Source: Talaromyces rugulosus (lineage: Eukaryota > Ascomycota > Eurotiomycetes > Eurotiales > Trichocomaceae). From it: a stretch of DNA of 64,000 nt. The DNA lies in contig NC_049562.1 in NCBI RefSeq assembly GCF_013368755.1, positions 6,138,001-6,202,000 of the forward strand, written 5' to 3'. A program made the translations under genes and the position numbers. Numbering within the stretch: position 1 is the stretch's first letter; each line of letters starts with the position of its first letter. The notes under the pieces were generated by a model. It saw nothing but the letters and a program-made list of their open reading frames with translations, was not told the DNA's origin and searched no databases. Shown here in pieces: positions 42,875 through 54,106 of the stretch.

Positions 42875-44604
42875 ATGCTGACGCTAAACCGCCTTACTAG
42901 TCGTCCCTACATCACCCACGCACGGAGCAGTCGCACCTTGCTCGATTTTCAACAAAAGGAATACAGCAGAATGGAAGACGAAGATGTACTTGCGCGCATC
43001 AAGGCTGCCTCCGCGTCTTCGGAGGCGTCCACTGCACCAGTGTCGCCCGATCTGCTCGCTGTTGACTCGGACGGTACTCCAGTGCCGACAGATGGCTCTG
43101 CCTCGCCCACATTGTCCCCCGGGAAGCTGTCGAGGAGCCAGTCCTTTTCGAATAGCAGTTCCTACCAGGAGGACTGGGAGACCTTTCCGCCCTTGGAAAA
43201 GTTGACCATTTTTGATATGTTCGACACCTTTTCGCTCTCTCAGAAGATCGAAAAGTGGCAGCAAACGATCAACCAACAACGGGAGCGCGTGCGCAAGCAA
43301 CGCCAGAAGTTGAAGTCTGTCTCCGACCTCGCCAAGGATCGCGTTGTCGGCCAGTGGAAGAAACGTGTGCCAACGGCTGAAGAGCAGCTCGACAAATACC
43401 GCGGCCGGATGCGCACTTCGGTGGACCGACTGAACAAACAATGGAACAAAAGTTCGACAGTGACTCTTCGGGAAAAGGTATCCTTCCTTTGCGGTGTGAT
43501 GAACATTTTCATCAGTGGTTATATTATCGGCGCTCATCCGGAATACTTTTATTGGTGGTACACCCTCCAACTGTTCTACTTTATGCCCATTCGCTTGTAC
43601 TCGTACCACAAGCGGGGCTACCACTATTTCCTGGCAGATCTGTGTTATTTTGTGAACCTCTTGTCGATGCTGACCATCTGGGTCTTTCCTCAATCGAAAC
43701 GACTTTTGATTGGGACCATCTGCCTGGCGTATGGAAATAACGCTGTTGCAATCGCCTTGTGGCGAAATTCGATGGTCTTCCATAGCCACGACAAAATTGT
43801 TAGGTAACGAGTCCAGCCTGGAGAAACACTGGCAAATGCTAACTAGGGAACAGTGTGTTCATTCATATCATGCCGCCAGTCGCCTTCCATTGCATCACGC
43901 ATATGACCTCTCCTGAGATGCTCAAAGAAAGATTCCCGGCCGTCTACAACGTCAAATTTAGTGCGCCAGGCGCGCCTGAACATTTCACACTCCCGGCCAT
44001 GATGCTCTGGGCTTCTATCCCATATGCAGTCTGGCAACTGACATACCACCGATTTATCACAGTGCGCCGTGCCGAAAAAATCGCCGCTGGCCGGCCCACT
44101 AGCTATACCTGGCTTCGTCGCTCCTATGCTAAGACCTGGATCGGAAAAATTGTCTTGGGACTCCCCAGTATTCTTCAAGAGCCCGCATTTATGCTGGTCC
44201 AGTACCTCTACGCGGTCTTAACTATGATACCCTGCCCGCTGTGGTTCTGGTACCGATGGGCTAGTGCCGTCTTCGTGACAGTCATGTTCATGGTGAGCAT
44301 TCACAATGGCGCAGCTTATTATATTGACGTCTTTGGAAAGCGGTTCGAGAGGGAACTGGAAGCCTTGAAGAGAGATGTTTCCCGATGGCAGTCATCCCCT
44401 GATTTCACCACCAGCCCAGTTCTTACTCCTGACACTGCGGACGAAGGCACCAGTATGCTTAGTGACCTTCTCGACTTACCGCCAGTGATGGCTGAGAAAG
44501 CGAAACTTGAACATATCCCCAGTCTTGATGATTTGACCAGCACTACTGGCTCCCAGCCCGGAGCGCCTGATGTAGCATCTCAACTGCGAAACCGAACCGT
44601 CTGA
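42875..44604 (+). CDS. gpc1: Glycerophosphocholine acyltransferase Gpc1 (DUF2838)
   Basis: A multi-pass membrane enzyme that acylates glycerophosphocholine with acyl-CoA to lysophosphatidylcholine, part of phosphatidylcholine remodelling. Exons 42875-43803 and 43854-44604 (intron 43804-43853) give 559 residues. A cytosolic Ser-rich N-terminus with a basic coiled-coil-like segment (KWQQTINQQRERVRKQRQKL) precedes the DUF2838 core: LREKVSFLCGVMNIFISGYI, HPEYFYWWYTLQLFYFMPIR, YHKRGYHYFLADLCYFVNLL, then AVAIALWRNSMVFHSHDKIV and VFIHIMPPVAFHCITHM. About eight hydrophobic helices follow. A second in-frame ATG at 42971 (MEDEDVLARIKAAS) is an equally plausible start, as the extra 32 residues are not typical. 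Confidence 0.9.
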
Positions 44605-45283
44605 AGCTTTGGGGCTTTTTTGTTTACATATTGGCTGTTCTTTCTGTCCCCTTTATGATTTATTTGTTGCAAGCACGAATCGGTCTTTGACCATGTGCAA
44701 TTCCGCGAAATTTGGAATATCCCAGAATTCCAGGATGTTTTTAACGGCCTTGAGGGAAATGTGGGCAGCGTCGAGTGTGAGATGAATTAGTATTGGTGAT
44801 ACCCCTGAGATTTACATGCCTATGTTGTTTTGTTTTTCTGCATGAGCCAAGTATTTCCATGAGTATATCTTGTTGTTGTTGGTGGTGGTTTTTTTTTTGT
44901 TTTATGATTGATTTTTTCTTCTCATTTGTCATCCATAGAATGAAGGACAACTTTGGCTTTGAATAATAATTAATGGCGCGCTATGATGACGATTCCCGAA
45001 AGGCCCGATTTGTGGAGGCCGACGCGTAGTGTTACATAAGCAAATGAGCAGACACCGAGTCCCCCGGCATTGGCTTCGGAGATATCTCTGCAAACGGTGC
45101 CAGCCAGGAATTCACCCAACTACAATCTCGTCAATATAGCTGGCTGTCCCGTTCTCTTTGTGAAGTCAGTCCGGTTCGATATCTTAATTTCGTGGGCGAT
45201 ATCTACGCTATAACCCACCCCTGTTCGCAAAACCAAGGAGCCCGGCCTTCCTGAAAAATTGTCCGCCCTGAGAAGCCTCCAGT
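44605..45283. other. Spacer before the LETM1 gene
   Basis: 679 bases, T-rich in the first half (gpc1 3' UTR), with a GTTGGTGGTGG run near 44875. No gene is seen. Confidence 0.45.
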
Positions 45284-47069
45284 ATGAGGACTGCCAGGCT
45301 ACCCAGCTCGGCATCGGCCGCCGGTCGTGTTTATCGGGCGAGTAAGTTATCATGCAAGAGAGAGAGAAATAGTTTCGGATGCTAAAAAATAATCCGTGGT
45401 CATCTAGCTGCCCCGCAACTTTCCAGTATTGCGGCTGCCCGGCCGATTGCACATTTGCAACGAAGAAGTCGAGCCTTCCCTACGCATAAAACCGCATTGG
45501 CTATTCTCATTCCTCTGAATCGCACATATTCGACCGGGCCATCCACGTCCACCTCTTCTGGTGGTGGTGCGTCTTTCCCGCCTCCGGGCTTCGACGCCGA
45601 GAAAGCGAAGAAATCACCCCAGTCGGTGGAAACGCGGAAACCATCGGATAAAGTCGATAGCAGTGCTTCTACGTTGAATAAGGATGGAGGGAAAGCGTCT
45701 GAAAGTGTTGCTTCTTCGAGTGGCCAGAAAACGTCTGCCGAGCAGCCCGAGAAGCGGGCTCTAGAGAAGGCAGAGCCGAAAAAGATGACCATCGGCCAGA
45801 AGATTAAGCACGAGATTCAGCACTATTGGGATGGCACAAAGCTGCTTGCCACAGAAGTCCGGATTAGTGTGAAACTGGCGATGAAGATGGCAGCTGGATA
45901 CGAGTTGAGTCGCCGAGAGCACAGACAGGTACGTCATCTTTTTGTTTTCCTCTTATGAAAAATGAAAATACTAACAAGAACTCTAGTTACAAAGAACTAC
46001 TCAAGATCTCGCTCGCCTGGTGCCCTTTTCCGTTTTTGTCATTGTTCCTTTTGCCGAACTACTGCTCCCCATCGCTCTACGACTCTTCCCCAATATGCTT
46101 CCCAGCACATACGAGGGACAGAAATCCCGCGATGCCAAAGCTAAGACTCTTCGAGGAACGCGCAAGGAAGTTTCGGCATTTCTGAAGGATACTCTGAAGG
46201 AAACCGGTCTTCCTCTAAGCGCGGCCACTGCTAAAAAGGAAGAGTTTACCGAATTCTTCAGAAAGGTTCGCTCGACTGGCGAATCGCCTTCAGATGCGGA
46301 TGTTATCAAGGTCTGCAAGATTTTCAAGGATGATTTGACGTTGGACAACCTGTCGCGTCCGCAGTTGGTTGGCATATGCAAATACATGAACCTAAACACA
46401 TTTGGCACGGATGCCATGCTTCGGTATAATGTGCGCCATCGCATGCGCCAGATCAAGAGAGACGATAGAGCCATCTACTACGAAGGTGTAGATTCGCTTT
46501 CAGTTCCAGAACTGCAGATGGCCTGTGCTTCTCGAGGTCTCCGTACTCACGGTGTGTCCCCAGCCCGCCTCCGCGACGATCTGTCCATGTGGCTGGACTT
46601 GCGTCTTACACAGGGAGTTCCCTCGACACTGCTTGTCCTGAGCAACGCGTATCAATACACTCAACAGCAGAATGACCCAGAGCTGTCCTCCCAGATCGAT
46701 GCTCTGCGCTCGGTCTTGTCCAGTATTCCGGAAGAGTTGTTCCACGAAATCGAGTTGGAAGTTCACAACGCCGAAGGCGCAGCTACCAACAAGCAGCGTC
46801 TTGAGGTTGTCAAGGAACAGCAAGAGCTGATCGAGGAAGAGAACGAGCAAAACACCGAGAACGAAGGCGCCGGCGTTTCGGCACCAAAAGACAACCAAAA
46901 CATTGACGAGACAGAAGATGGCCAGAGAGTCGAAGCATCAGACTCCGCGAAAAAGGAGGAAAAGCAGGTTTCCGAGGCCGATGAAGCGGCAACAGACGAA
47001 GCAGCGGCCGAACAAGAAGCTAAGAAGCAAGAGGCTTCTGCTGAGAAGAAGGCCGAAAAGAAAGAATAG
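45284..47069 (+). CDS. mdm38: LETM1-domain mitochondrial inner-membrane protein (Mdm38/Ylh47-like)
   Basis: Supports mitochondrial K+/H+ exchange and, in yeast, insertion of mitochondrially made proteins. Exons 45284-45341, 45408-45928 and 45987-47069 give 553 residues. The presequence MRTARLPSSASAAGRVYRAT and the rest of a targeting region are built from exons 1 and 2. The LETM1 core starts at KMTIGQKIKHEIQHYWDGTK and passes through the single membrane helix LVPFSVFVIVPFAELLLPIA. It continues LFPNMLPSTYE, DLTLDNLSRPQLVGICKYMN, LRYNVRHRMRQIKRDD and LSVPELQMACASRGLRTHGV. The C-terminal ~110 residues are a Glu/Lys-rich coiled coil. The choice between Mdm38 and its paralogue Ylh47 cannot be made here. 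Confidence 0.9.
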
Positions 47070-47826
47070 TCGCATCGACCAAAGGAAAAAAAAAAAGACA
47101 AAAGCTGTGACTTTCTGAAGACATCTCCCATTTAACTACGCTTTCTCCACTCACACCCACGCAAGCCATTCTGACTATGCGTGGAGCGTCTTCTGTGGCC
47201 GAGATGAAGTGTGCTGCTTTCCCTTATACCTTTTTTTTTTGTTATAATTTGATTTTACCGTTTTGAAGGCTTGGTATGGGGTCACGGAGCATGATATAGA
47301 CTAAGAGCTCGAAGTACTATCAGGGTTTGGTGGGTGTATTTGCCAGGAAAGCGTTCGCTCTTTATTCGAGTTTGATGTAAAACACCGATACATAGAAAGA
47401 TATATTGATTAATTGTACAGTTACAGCAACTAAGTGTTATTCCATGATCACTAAATAATTCAGTCCGGCAGTGCCTCGGCACATTGAAGCTTATAAAGCG
47501 GGCCGCGGTGGACTCCGCATACGGACAGCATCAATCCCAACAACTTTTAAACTCCACGCAACACGTTCGAGCTATTACTTATGTACCTGTTGGTAGAAGA
47601 TAAATAAGAGGAGGATCAACTGGCTATGTGTTATGGGCTATCGACATTATTTCCTTGAAAAAAGAGCCCGACCACAACGGAATGAGAACGCTATGCTGCG
47701 TTAGGCTGCCCAACATCCAGAACCGGTTTATTATATCGAGACTATTTTTACCGGCATATCCATCGATTAAAGTCCATCCATCATTATTTCGATCTTCATC
47801 GACTTGGTCAGATGCTACCAGGACGA
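47070..47826. other. Spacer before the Nudix gene
   Basis: 757 bases. The 3' UTR of the LETM1 gene has poly-A and poly-T runs, and an AT-rich middle is followed by the short leader of the next gene. Small frames on both strands lack any motif. Confidence 0.45.
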
Positions 47827-49176
47827 TGCCGCCGTTATCACCAGACGCAACGGTATGTGATACGTCAACTCTATGCAACAAAGAAAAAGCAACAAGTTAG
47901 CTAATTTTAGAGGCTGGGGAGATTCTTCTAATCTCCTCGGACTTTCTCTCTCTAGAAAGCAATTGCACGGCTTCGAGCATATGCGCCCCCTCCAACAAGC
48001 TATGACTCTGTCCCGCTCAGTCGGAGAGCGGCTGTGCTACTTCTTCTCTATGCCGATCCAAACGGAGATTTAAAAGTGGTGCTTACTATTCGTGCCAAGA
48101 CACTCAGTTCTTGTGAGCTATCTGATTTCCTTTTTTCCCCCGTTTTTGCCCTCTTTGTGCTACGTGAGTGAGCAGTATGTAGTCCGAACGGGAATCTCCG
48201 AGACAGCATCAAGTTGTACAGGTTGAGTATTGATTTGTGCTAACAAGATTTCTACGTACGTAGTTGCTGGCCATGCGGCTTTCCCTGGTGGTATGCTTAT
48301 CTTGTCCAGGAGGAAAAGAATCTTTAGAACAAGTCTAAGACTTACTCCCCGCTAGGAAAAGCCGATACAATCGAGGAAACTGCGTTTGAAACCGCGCGAC
48401 GCGAGGCCGCCGAAGAGATCGGCCTCCCAGATATCGGACAGCCATTACTCTCACCTTTCCGGGTCGAGCACATTTGCGAAATGCCGGCGAACCTCGCTCG
48501 AAACGAGCTTGTTGTACGACCCTGTGTAGCGTTGCTGCACTCGTACGACGCGCAAACGGGCAAAACTGCCGATCCGGAAACAGCGTTGATCCCGCGGCTG
48601 GATGCCAAAGAAGTGGCTGCCGTTTTTACGGCGCCGTTTCATGACTTTTTGAAACTGAAGAATGATGGCGAACGTGGCCAGGCGGAAGATGACTGGTACC
48701 ACGGATCCTGGACGTACTGGCACGAGACTGACTGGCGAAGTATGCATGCCTCCTCCTCTTTCTTCTTTTACGTTTTTAACTTTCTTATCTACAATAATCC
48801 ACTCGAGAATTGCTGCTAAAACAGGAATCCCCTCTTAGTGCATCAATTCCACGTTCCCGTGTCAGAGAAAAATGTCACTAAACCGCGAAACACCCGCCAC
48901 CAAAGCCAAACCACCAACGCTGCCATTGAGCAGCTCGAAGAACGCGAACGCTCAGGCGATCTGACAAGCTACCTGGTCTTTGGCATGACGGCACGCATCC
49001 TGGTGGACGCGGCGCGGCTGGCGTATGACGAGGAGCCGGAATTTGAGCACAATGGCCACTTTGGCGACGAGGAGATTATTAACAAGCTCCGAAGAATCGG
49101 CAGACTCGATGCTGTCAAGAGGCCTGGAGACGAGCTAACTCGCGAAACTATGCAAAAGGCGGCGAAGCTCAGTTGA
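47827..49176 (+). CDS. pcd1: Nudix hydrolase, CoA-diphosphatase type (Pcd1/NUDT7-like)
   Basis: Cleaves the diphosphate of coenzyme A or a related nucleotide. Exons 47827-47853, 47956-48112, 48264-48290, 48356-48739 and 48839-49176 give 310 residues. The N-terminus MPPLSPDATKAIARLRAYAP is joined from the 27-base first exon. The Nudix box G-x5-E-x7-REAAEEIGL is intact (GGKADTIEE, then REAAEEIGL), and an intron falls inside it, after FPGG. The FAGHAAFPGG motif before the box is typical of CoA hydrolases. The C-terminal part (MHQFHVPVSEK, SYLVFGMTARILVDAARLAY) fits the family. The chain ends AAKLS, not a peroxisomal SKL-type signal, so the location is open. Confidence 0.88.
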
Positions 49177-49902
49177 GAGTTCGTAGCAGTACTACTAGAT
49201 AATGCCGCCGTACGTAGATACGTACTACTGCTAGTAGTGTAATAAAAAGAAACAGAGAAAAAAAACATGGCTAGCATTCCTCAGCATGTTTCATGAACCA
49301 GTTCCTTGCTTGCCACCCGTGGACTAAAGCGACTGATACGTAGCAGCGTGTCATATGCGCAGTCCCCTTGCATGAACCATCTGCCATTCTTTTCCACGCT
49401 CGGACAAGCAAGGGGTCTCCACCGTTATCGAAAGAGTCCCAGCATGATGCATGACACTATTTCTTCTTTTTTGTTTCTCTGCAGCTGCAAAAAGAAAGAA
49501 TTCCACCCAATCGCGTAATTTTACCAACATAATTGATAGTAGTGTAGTACATGTACTTAGCTTTATGGTGGAGAGCGGGGGAAGTCAGGAGTTTATCAAA
49601 TGCAGTTTATTTGCCGGAACAACCCATGCATGATGCAACTGGTCTTGGACTATTTATTAATCATGCTGATCCGCAGAGTTCAATTTTGTTCATGTTTCAG
49701 GAGAACAAAAAAAAAGAAGAAGTAATACCGAATATATAAAGACCCGGGAAAGGGCCCCATTTTTAGTAGGGCTGGCTTTGTCTGATTTACTTCAATTTCT
49801 ACTGGTAGGCACCTCTGTCTATCCTTCACGCACTCTACATACAGCACATCCTAGCCCTGTGCTTGCTTCAATACGTCTGGTCAGACTTCATAGGAAGCAG
49901 CC
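49177..49902. other. Spacer before the unknown 407-residue protein
   Basis: 726 bases. A TAGTAC/GTACTA-rich patch near 49190-49240 (gtacgtagatacgtactactgctagtag) has weak palindromes. No gene is seen. Confidence 0.45.
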
Positions 49903-51126
49903 ATGGCATTCGACTCGGCAGCCGGAGCTTATCGTAAAAAGCTTCCACCGACTCCAGTTGGCTCTTCTCTCGAAGGTTTAGAAATCGGTATCCCTCCAGT
50001 GCAGTTCACAAATCCATGGCTGTCGAAACCGTTGCCAAAGATTCCAGACCGGACGTCGACCATATACAGCAAAGAAAGCATCATCAATAGCTACCTGAAC
50101 CGGCCTGACACCAATGACGACACTCGGACGAAGCACACAAAGAACGGATCGACATCTCATCCTCGCCGTTTTGGCAGAAAACGAAATGCCACCGCTAATC
50201 GCAACTCCATGAGCCGCATGAGTGACCAGGCCAACCGATGTTCTCTCACCCTAAGGACTTTCTTGAGCGAAGAGCAGTACGGCGTCGGCATGCACCTGGC
50301 CAAGGCGAACCACTACTTTCGAGAGAAGAAATGGGAGATCTTCCCTGAGCTTGGTCCTCAGCCTGTAATCCAACATGGTCAGCAAAATAGGAACCAAAAT
50401 CTGAAACGAAAACGAATCCTAGGGGGGTCCCATATACGCCAGATCTCGAACTGTGACAACTTTAATTTTAATCTGAGACCAATCGCCGACTATATGCAGC
50501 AAACGCTGGCGAAAAAGGCCTCCCAACTACGGCTCAAGAAGAAACCAAGCAAGGCAGACTTCGCAACAACTACCAGACCCCGGCACAACTCGTCCTCGTC
50601 CAATGAATCCGAATTCCTATCTATCGCCGAAGATATTGGCAATACCGAGACACAACGCAGTATCGCTGCCGTGAGACGGCGCATGCGCGAGATGTCTCTC
50701 TGGAGCCGTGCTGACTCCAGTGAAGAAACGCTTCGATACGACTATAACGAATTCGCCTACCCTGTCACTGCCACGAGCTCGACCTGGCGGTCTCCAGCCT
50801 CTGGGTTCAACACCTCAAGCTCAACCACGCTGAATAGTCGAGTAGAGGACCGACCCATGCATTACTATGACATGCCACCCTCTGCAAAGAACCTGCCGCC
50901 GCCTCCTGACAAGGAGTATTATTCGCAGCCAACCCCTGGGTCTTTGCCCGAATATGCCAAAGTCCTGCAACAAAAGACGAATCATGTTCTTTTGGTGCTC
51001 GACGGCGCCAAAAAGAAATTCACCGAGGCTCGAGCAGCTCGTCGCCGGAAACAGTTGAAGAAGCACATCCGGATCATCGGTCCCATCGAAAACTATCCGT
51101 ACGGCTCTGCCAGCGAATGGGTGTAA
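49903..51126 (+). CDS. Unknown fungal protein, basic, disordered
   Basis: An uninterrupted frame of 407 residues starting MAFDSAAGAYRKKLPPTPV. I do not recognise the family. The N-terminal part has several short Pro motifs (KKLPPTP, KPLPKIP), a Lys/Arg-rich middle (KRKRILGGSHIRQ, LRLKKKPSKADF) and Ser/Thr tracts. A helical segment RSIAAVRRRMREMSLW lies near residue 260. The C-terminus is basic and conserved-looking: LPEYAKVLQQKTNHVLLVLD, GAKKKFTEARAARRRKQLKK, then HIRIIGPIENYPYG. No membrane segment or signal peptide is seen. The start codon has an A at -3 context in GCAGCCATGG. Confidence 0.65.
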   Translation: MAFDSAAGAYRKKLPPTPVGSSLEGLEIGIPPVQFTNPWLSKPLPKIPDRTSTIYSKESIINSYLNRPDTNDDTRTKHTKNGSTSHPRRFGRKRNATANRNSMSRMSDQANRCSLTLRTFLSEEQYGVGMHLAKANHYFREKKWEIFPELGPQPVIQHGQQNRNQNLKRKRILGGSHIRQISNCDNFNFNLRPIADYMQQTLAKKASQLRLKKKPSKADFATTTRPRHNSSSSNESEFLSIAEDIGNTETQRSIAAVRRRMREMSLWSRADSSEETLRYDYNEFAYPVTATSSTWRSPASGFNTSSSTTLNSRVEDRPMHYYDMPPSAKNLPPPPDKEYYSQPTPGSLPEYAKVLQQKTNHVLLVLDGAKKKFTEARAARRRKQLKKHIRIIGPIENYPYGSASEWV

Positions 51127-51407
51127 TAAATCTCTTGTTTGTGACCATGTTTTACCCACGTACACACACTCTTTGTAATTTTCCTTGTCTTGTCGATATA
51201 TAAATAAGCCCTAATAAGCTCAAATTCTCGTTTGTGATAGGTAATAATTATGTTGTAGCGTTGGTGATGTAAGGAGAAAATGACTCGTTCGCTCCTTCCC
51301 CGCTACATCTCCGCTTTTGCTAAATAGTAATACAATACACAACTTCATCATTCTTTGCAGTTAAGCTCAATCCAACAAAACTGACACTGGTTGTTGCATG
51401 TCTATTT

Positions 51408-53174
51408 CTAATATTCTTCCCATTCTCCATCCCTCTCGCAGACGAGACGAACGAGGCCTCTTAGGGATTCAGGAGCATCCTGCTGTCCCATGACCACCTC
51501 CACCATGTTGAAGCCCTTTCCTTCTATCAGTTGTTTCTCCTTCATAACATCTCGCAGCTCCCCCCAATTGACGACACGTCTGGTAAACACTGGATAGTCT
51601 TCGGGCGCTCCGAAGAAATGCGGCGCATCGAGGTAATTCCACGGGTGGACATCGTTGTACCCAGCTGTCATGCCGTGGATATGCCTCTCGATCGTATAGC
51701 CATCGTTGTTGATGAGGAAAATAGTCAAGTTGAGCCGATTGCGAAAGACGTCACTGATGGATTGAGCAGTCATTTGAAAACTCCCATCTCCTTGAAACAC
51801 GATTGTACGCCCTTCAGGACGCTTCTTTTCCGCCACCAGGTCTCGCTGAGCAAGAGCCACGCCAACTGAGGCTGCGAGGGTATAGCCAATGGATAGCCAT
51901 ATTGCCGAGTTGATCATCGTTGTTGCAGGAGGTAGAATCAGATCCTGTCCGCCGGACGAAGGTGTCCCTGTCTCTGTCAGAATGACATCGTTGGGTTTCA
52001 GAAAATCCGATATACGCGTCCAAAAAGTTTTCTGTTCGATTAGACCATCTTCCATGGGAGGCAAGAGTGACTGAATTCGGTCTCTACGGGGATTCCCCAG
52101 TTTTGGATACGGCTCTAGAAGAGACGACCTTCCAAGGTGGTATACCATGGCAAACAGTTTTTGAAGCAGAATCTTTGTGTTGAGGTTGTCGTAAAGCACT
52201 CCTTGCATATTAATTGAAGTTTCATTGATATCAATGGTGATCTTTCGGTTCGTGAGCGTGGTGAATCCGTACGTGTTGGTATCGGCATCAAGAGGGCCGA
52301 ATCGAATGACCAAATCACAAGAGTTCACCCACTCCACATGAACATCTTTCCCGACTGACCCCATGTATGTTCCACGAAAATTAGGGAATGACTCGTTGAC
52401 ACGACCTTTTCCAGATGGGGTGACATAGGTTGGATATCCGGTGATGTAAATAAACTTATTCATTTCCTCGAGCATGTCAGCCTGACGGGTGAAGCCGTCT
52501 ACAATGAACGACGGCCGTCTGGTGTTTTGTATCCGTTGGCATAGTTCTTTGATAAGATCTTCCTCAATATTCGGGCAATTTTCGATCAAGAGGACTTTGA
52601 GACTCTGGTTCAGACGATGTGAGTACACCTTGGCCTTGACGAGATCCGTTGGGAGTTCGATATAGACTGGGCGACTTTGCTTCAAGCATTGTAGGATAAC
52701 TCGGTCAATTTCCTCGGGTGCAGTTTTTGGATTGGTCAAGTTTGCCTGCGCACATGTGAAGTCTTTGTAGATGCGTGCAAAAACCCTGAAGTTGCCATCA
52801 CCAAGTGAGTGGTGCAAAATACTCTGTGAATTCTGTGCGTGTGTTGCTGGGGTGCCAACAACATGAACCACAGGTACTCTCTCAGCAAATGCACCTCCAA
52901 TGGCATTAAGGGCTGAAAGCTCCCCGACTCCAAAAGCCGTCACCAATGCAGATATGCCGTTGATGCGCCCATAGCCATCGGCAGCGTATCCAGCGTTGAG
53001 TTCGTTTGCATTGCCAACCCAGTGAAGTCCCGCAGGCTCAATGAAGTCGAGCGATGTCAGGTTGTAGTCGCCAGGCACGCCATGCACGCTTCGAACACCC
53101 ACCTGATACAGTCGTGTAAACAGGTACTCTGCCAAATAGACCTGGCCACCGTGGTAGCCGTGGTACTCTATCAT
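51408..53174 (-). CDS. Thiamine-diphosphate pyruvate-decarboxylase-like enzyme
   Basis: Intronless, 588 residues. Converts 2-oxo acids (pyruvate in the classical enzyme) to aldehyde and CO2 with thiamine diphosphate and Mg2+. Motifs: GVPGDYNLTSLDFIE with the active Asp, GNANELNAGYAADGYGR with the cofactor Glu, the His pair in SILHHSLGD, and the cofactor-binding stretch GDGSFQMTAQSISDVF to FLINNDGYTIE ending in the catalytic Glu. All four catalytic positions of yeast Pdc1 are present. The last ~60 residues are longer than in the yeast enzyme and end EWEEY. Substrate could be pyruvate or an aromatic or branched 2-oxo acid. It is divergent from ams1. Confidence 0.88.
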   Translation of the reverse strand: MIEYHGYHGGQVYLAEYLFTRLYQVGVRSVHGVPGDYNLTSLDFIEPAGLHWVGNANELNAGYAADGYGRINGISALVTAFGVGELSALNAIGGAFAERVPVVHVVGTPATHAQNSQSILHHSLGDGNFRVFARIYKDFTCAQANLTNPKTAPEEIDRVILQCLKQSRPVYIELPTDLVKAKVYSHRLNQSLKVLLIENCPNIEEDLIKELCQRIQNTRRPSFIVDGFTRQADMLEEMNKFIYITGYPTYVTPSGKGRVNESFPNFRGTYMGSVGKDVHVEWVNSCDLVIRFGPLDADTNTYGFTTLTNRKITIDINETSINMQGVLYDNLNTKILLQKLFAMVYHLGRSSLLEPYPKLGNPRRDRIQSLLPPMEDGLIEQKTFWTRISDFLKPNDVILTETGTPSSGGQDLILPPATTMINSAIWLSIGYTLAASVGVALAQRDLVAEKKRPEGRTIVFQGDGSFQMTAQSISDVFRNRLNLTIFLINNDGYTIERHIHGMTAGYNDVHPWNYLDAPHFFGAPEDYPVFTRRVVNWGELRDVMKEKQLIEGKGFNMVEVVMGQQDAPESLRGLVRLVCERDGEWEEY

Positions 53175-54106
53175 TATTCGTTAGAGTCAGTCAAACGATA
53201 CGAAATGGCAGGGGTGTGAGATGGTACTCTCAATTGATGCAGAAAGAGCCTTTGGGTTTTGTGTCTCGAAGGCGGTAACAAAGCCACGCCGGTGTCGAGC
53301 GGCAATTTGTGTCTCGGTATGAGGAAATAAGCGCCAGATACCAGTTGCGCTTTCTTTGTTTTGGTCAATTCACCAATTCAAAATACAACAGTTTCTCTCA
53401 CCGGGTTTGGCCGTCACATCATTCATACTCCAATGGGTACTTGAATGAGCTCATGCACCGAGCCTGCGCCTTGTGCCTTTGTTTACCGGTGTATTTTTTA
53501 GTTGATGAGACACATGGTTTAAATAAAGACAAAAAGGGAAATAAGCGAAGATTTTAATTTGTCAATTAAAATAAAAAATAAAATTCTTAGTCCATCACTA
53601 ATATACAGACTATTCGAGTACCTCGCCAGACAGCTTTCTAGAGTATTTCCAACTGGTGATTTGTGAGTTCGTAGCTAATGCAAGTACACAACAAATGTTG
53701 AATTAACAAGATACCACGGTATGATTCAAAAGCAAATGCTTTAAACTTCATATAAATTGATGGAATTGATATGCAGGTACCCACATGCCAGACGTCCATT
53801 GGCGGGAGTCTATATGCATGTATGGCTAGTGCATGACAGCCGGAACCAATGAGCGGGCCGAAACCCTGATTATTGCCCGAAGCGGCTAGCCTACCCCGCA
53901 AACCGCAGCGTCATTCTCGATTGCCGCTGCCAGCTTGCTTCACCTCTTTCCCCCTTCGCTCGACCTTTGTCTGCACTACACGTATTGCTGCCATTGGAGA
54001 CATCCGTCTATTTTGTCGTATACTGCAAGTGTTTGAGCTCGACCTGTGCGGGCCGTTTGTCTTGATATCCCACTTACTTCCCTTATCTTCTTATCGTACC
54101 TCAAAC
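53175..54106. other. Divergent spacer, decarboxylase and ams1
   Basis: 932 bases between the two start codons. The AT-rich centre (53530-53800) is flanked by moderately GC-rich ends. No gene is seen. Confidence 0.45.

Noticed and set aside
42884..43789. 301-codon antisense frame across gpc1 exon 1
   Set aside because: It mirrors the codon bias of gpc1 on the other strand. Its composition is His/Arg/Gly rich with no family signal.
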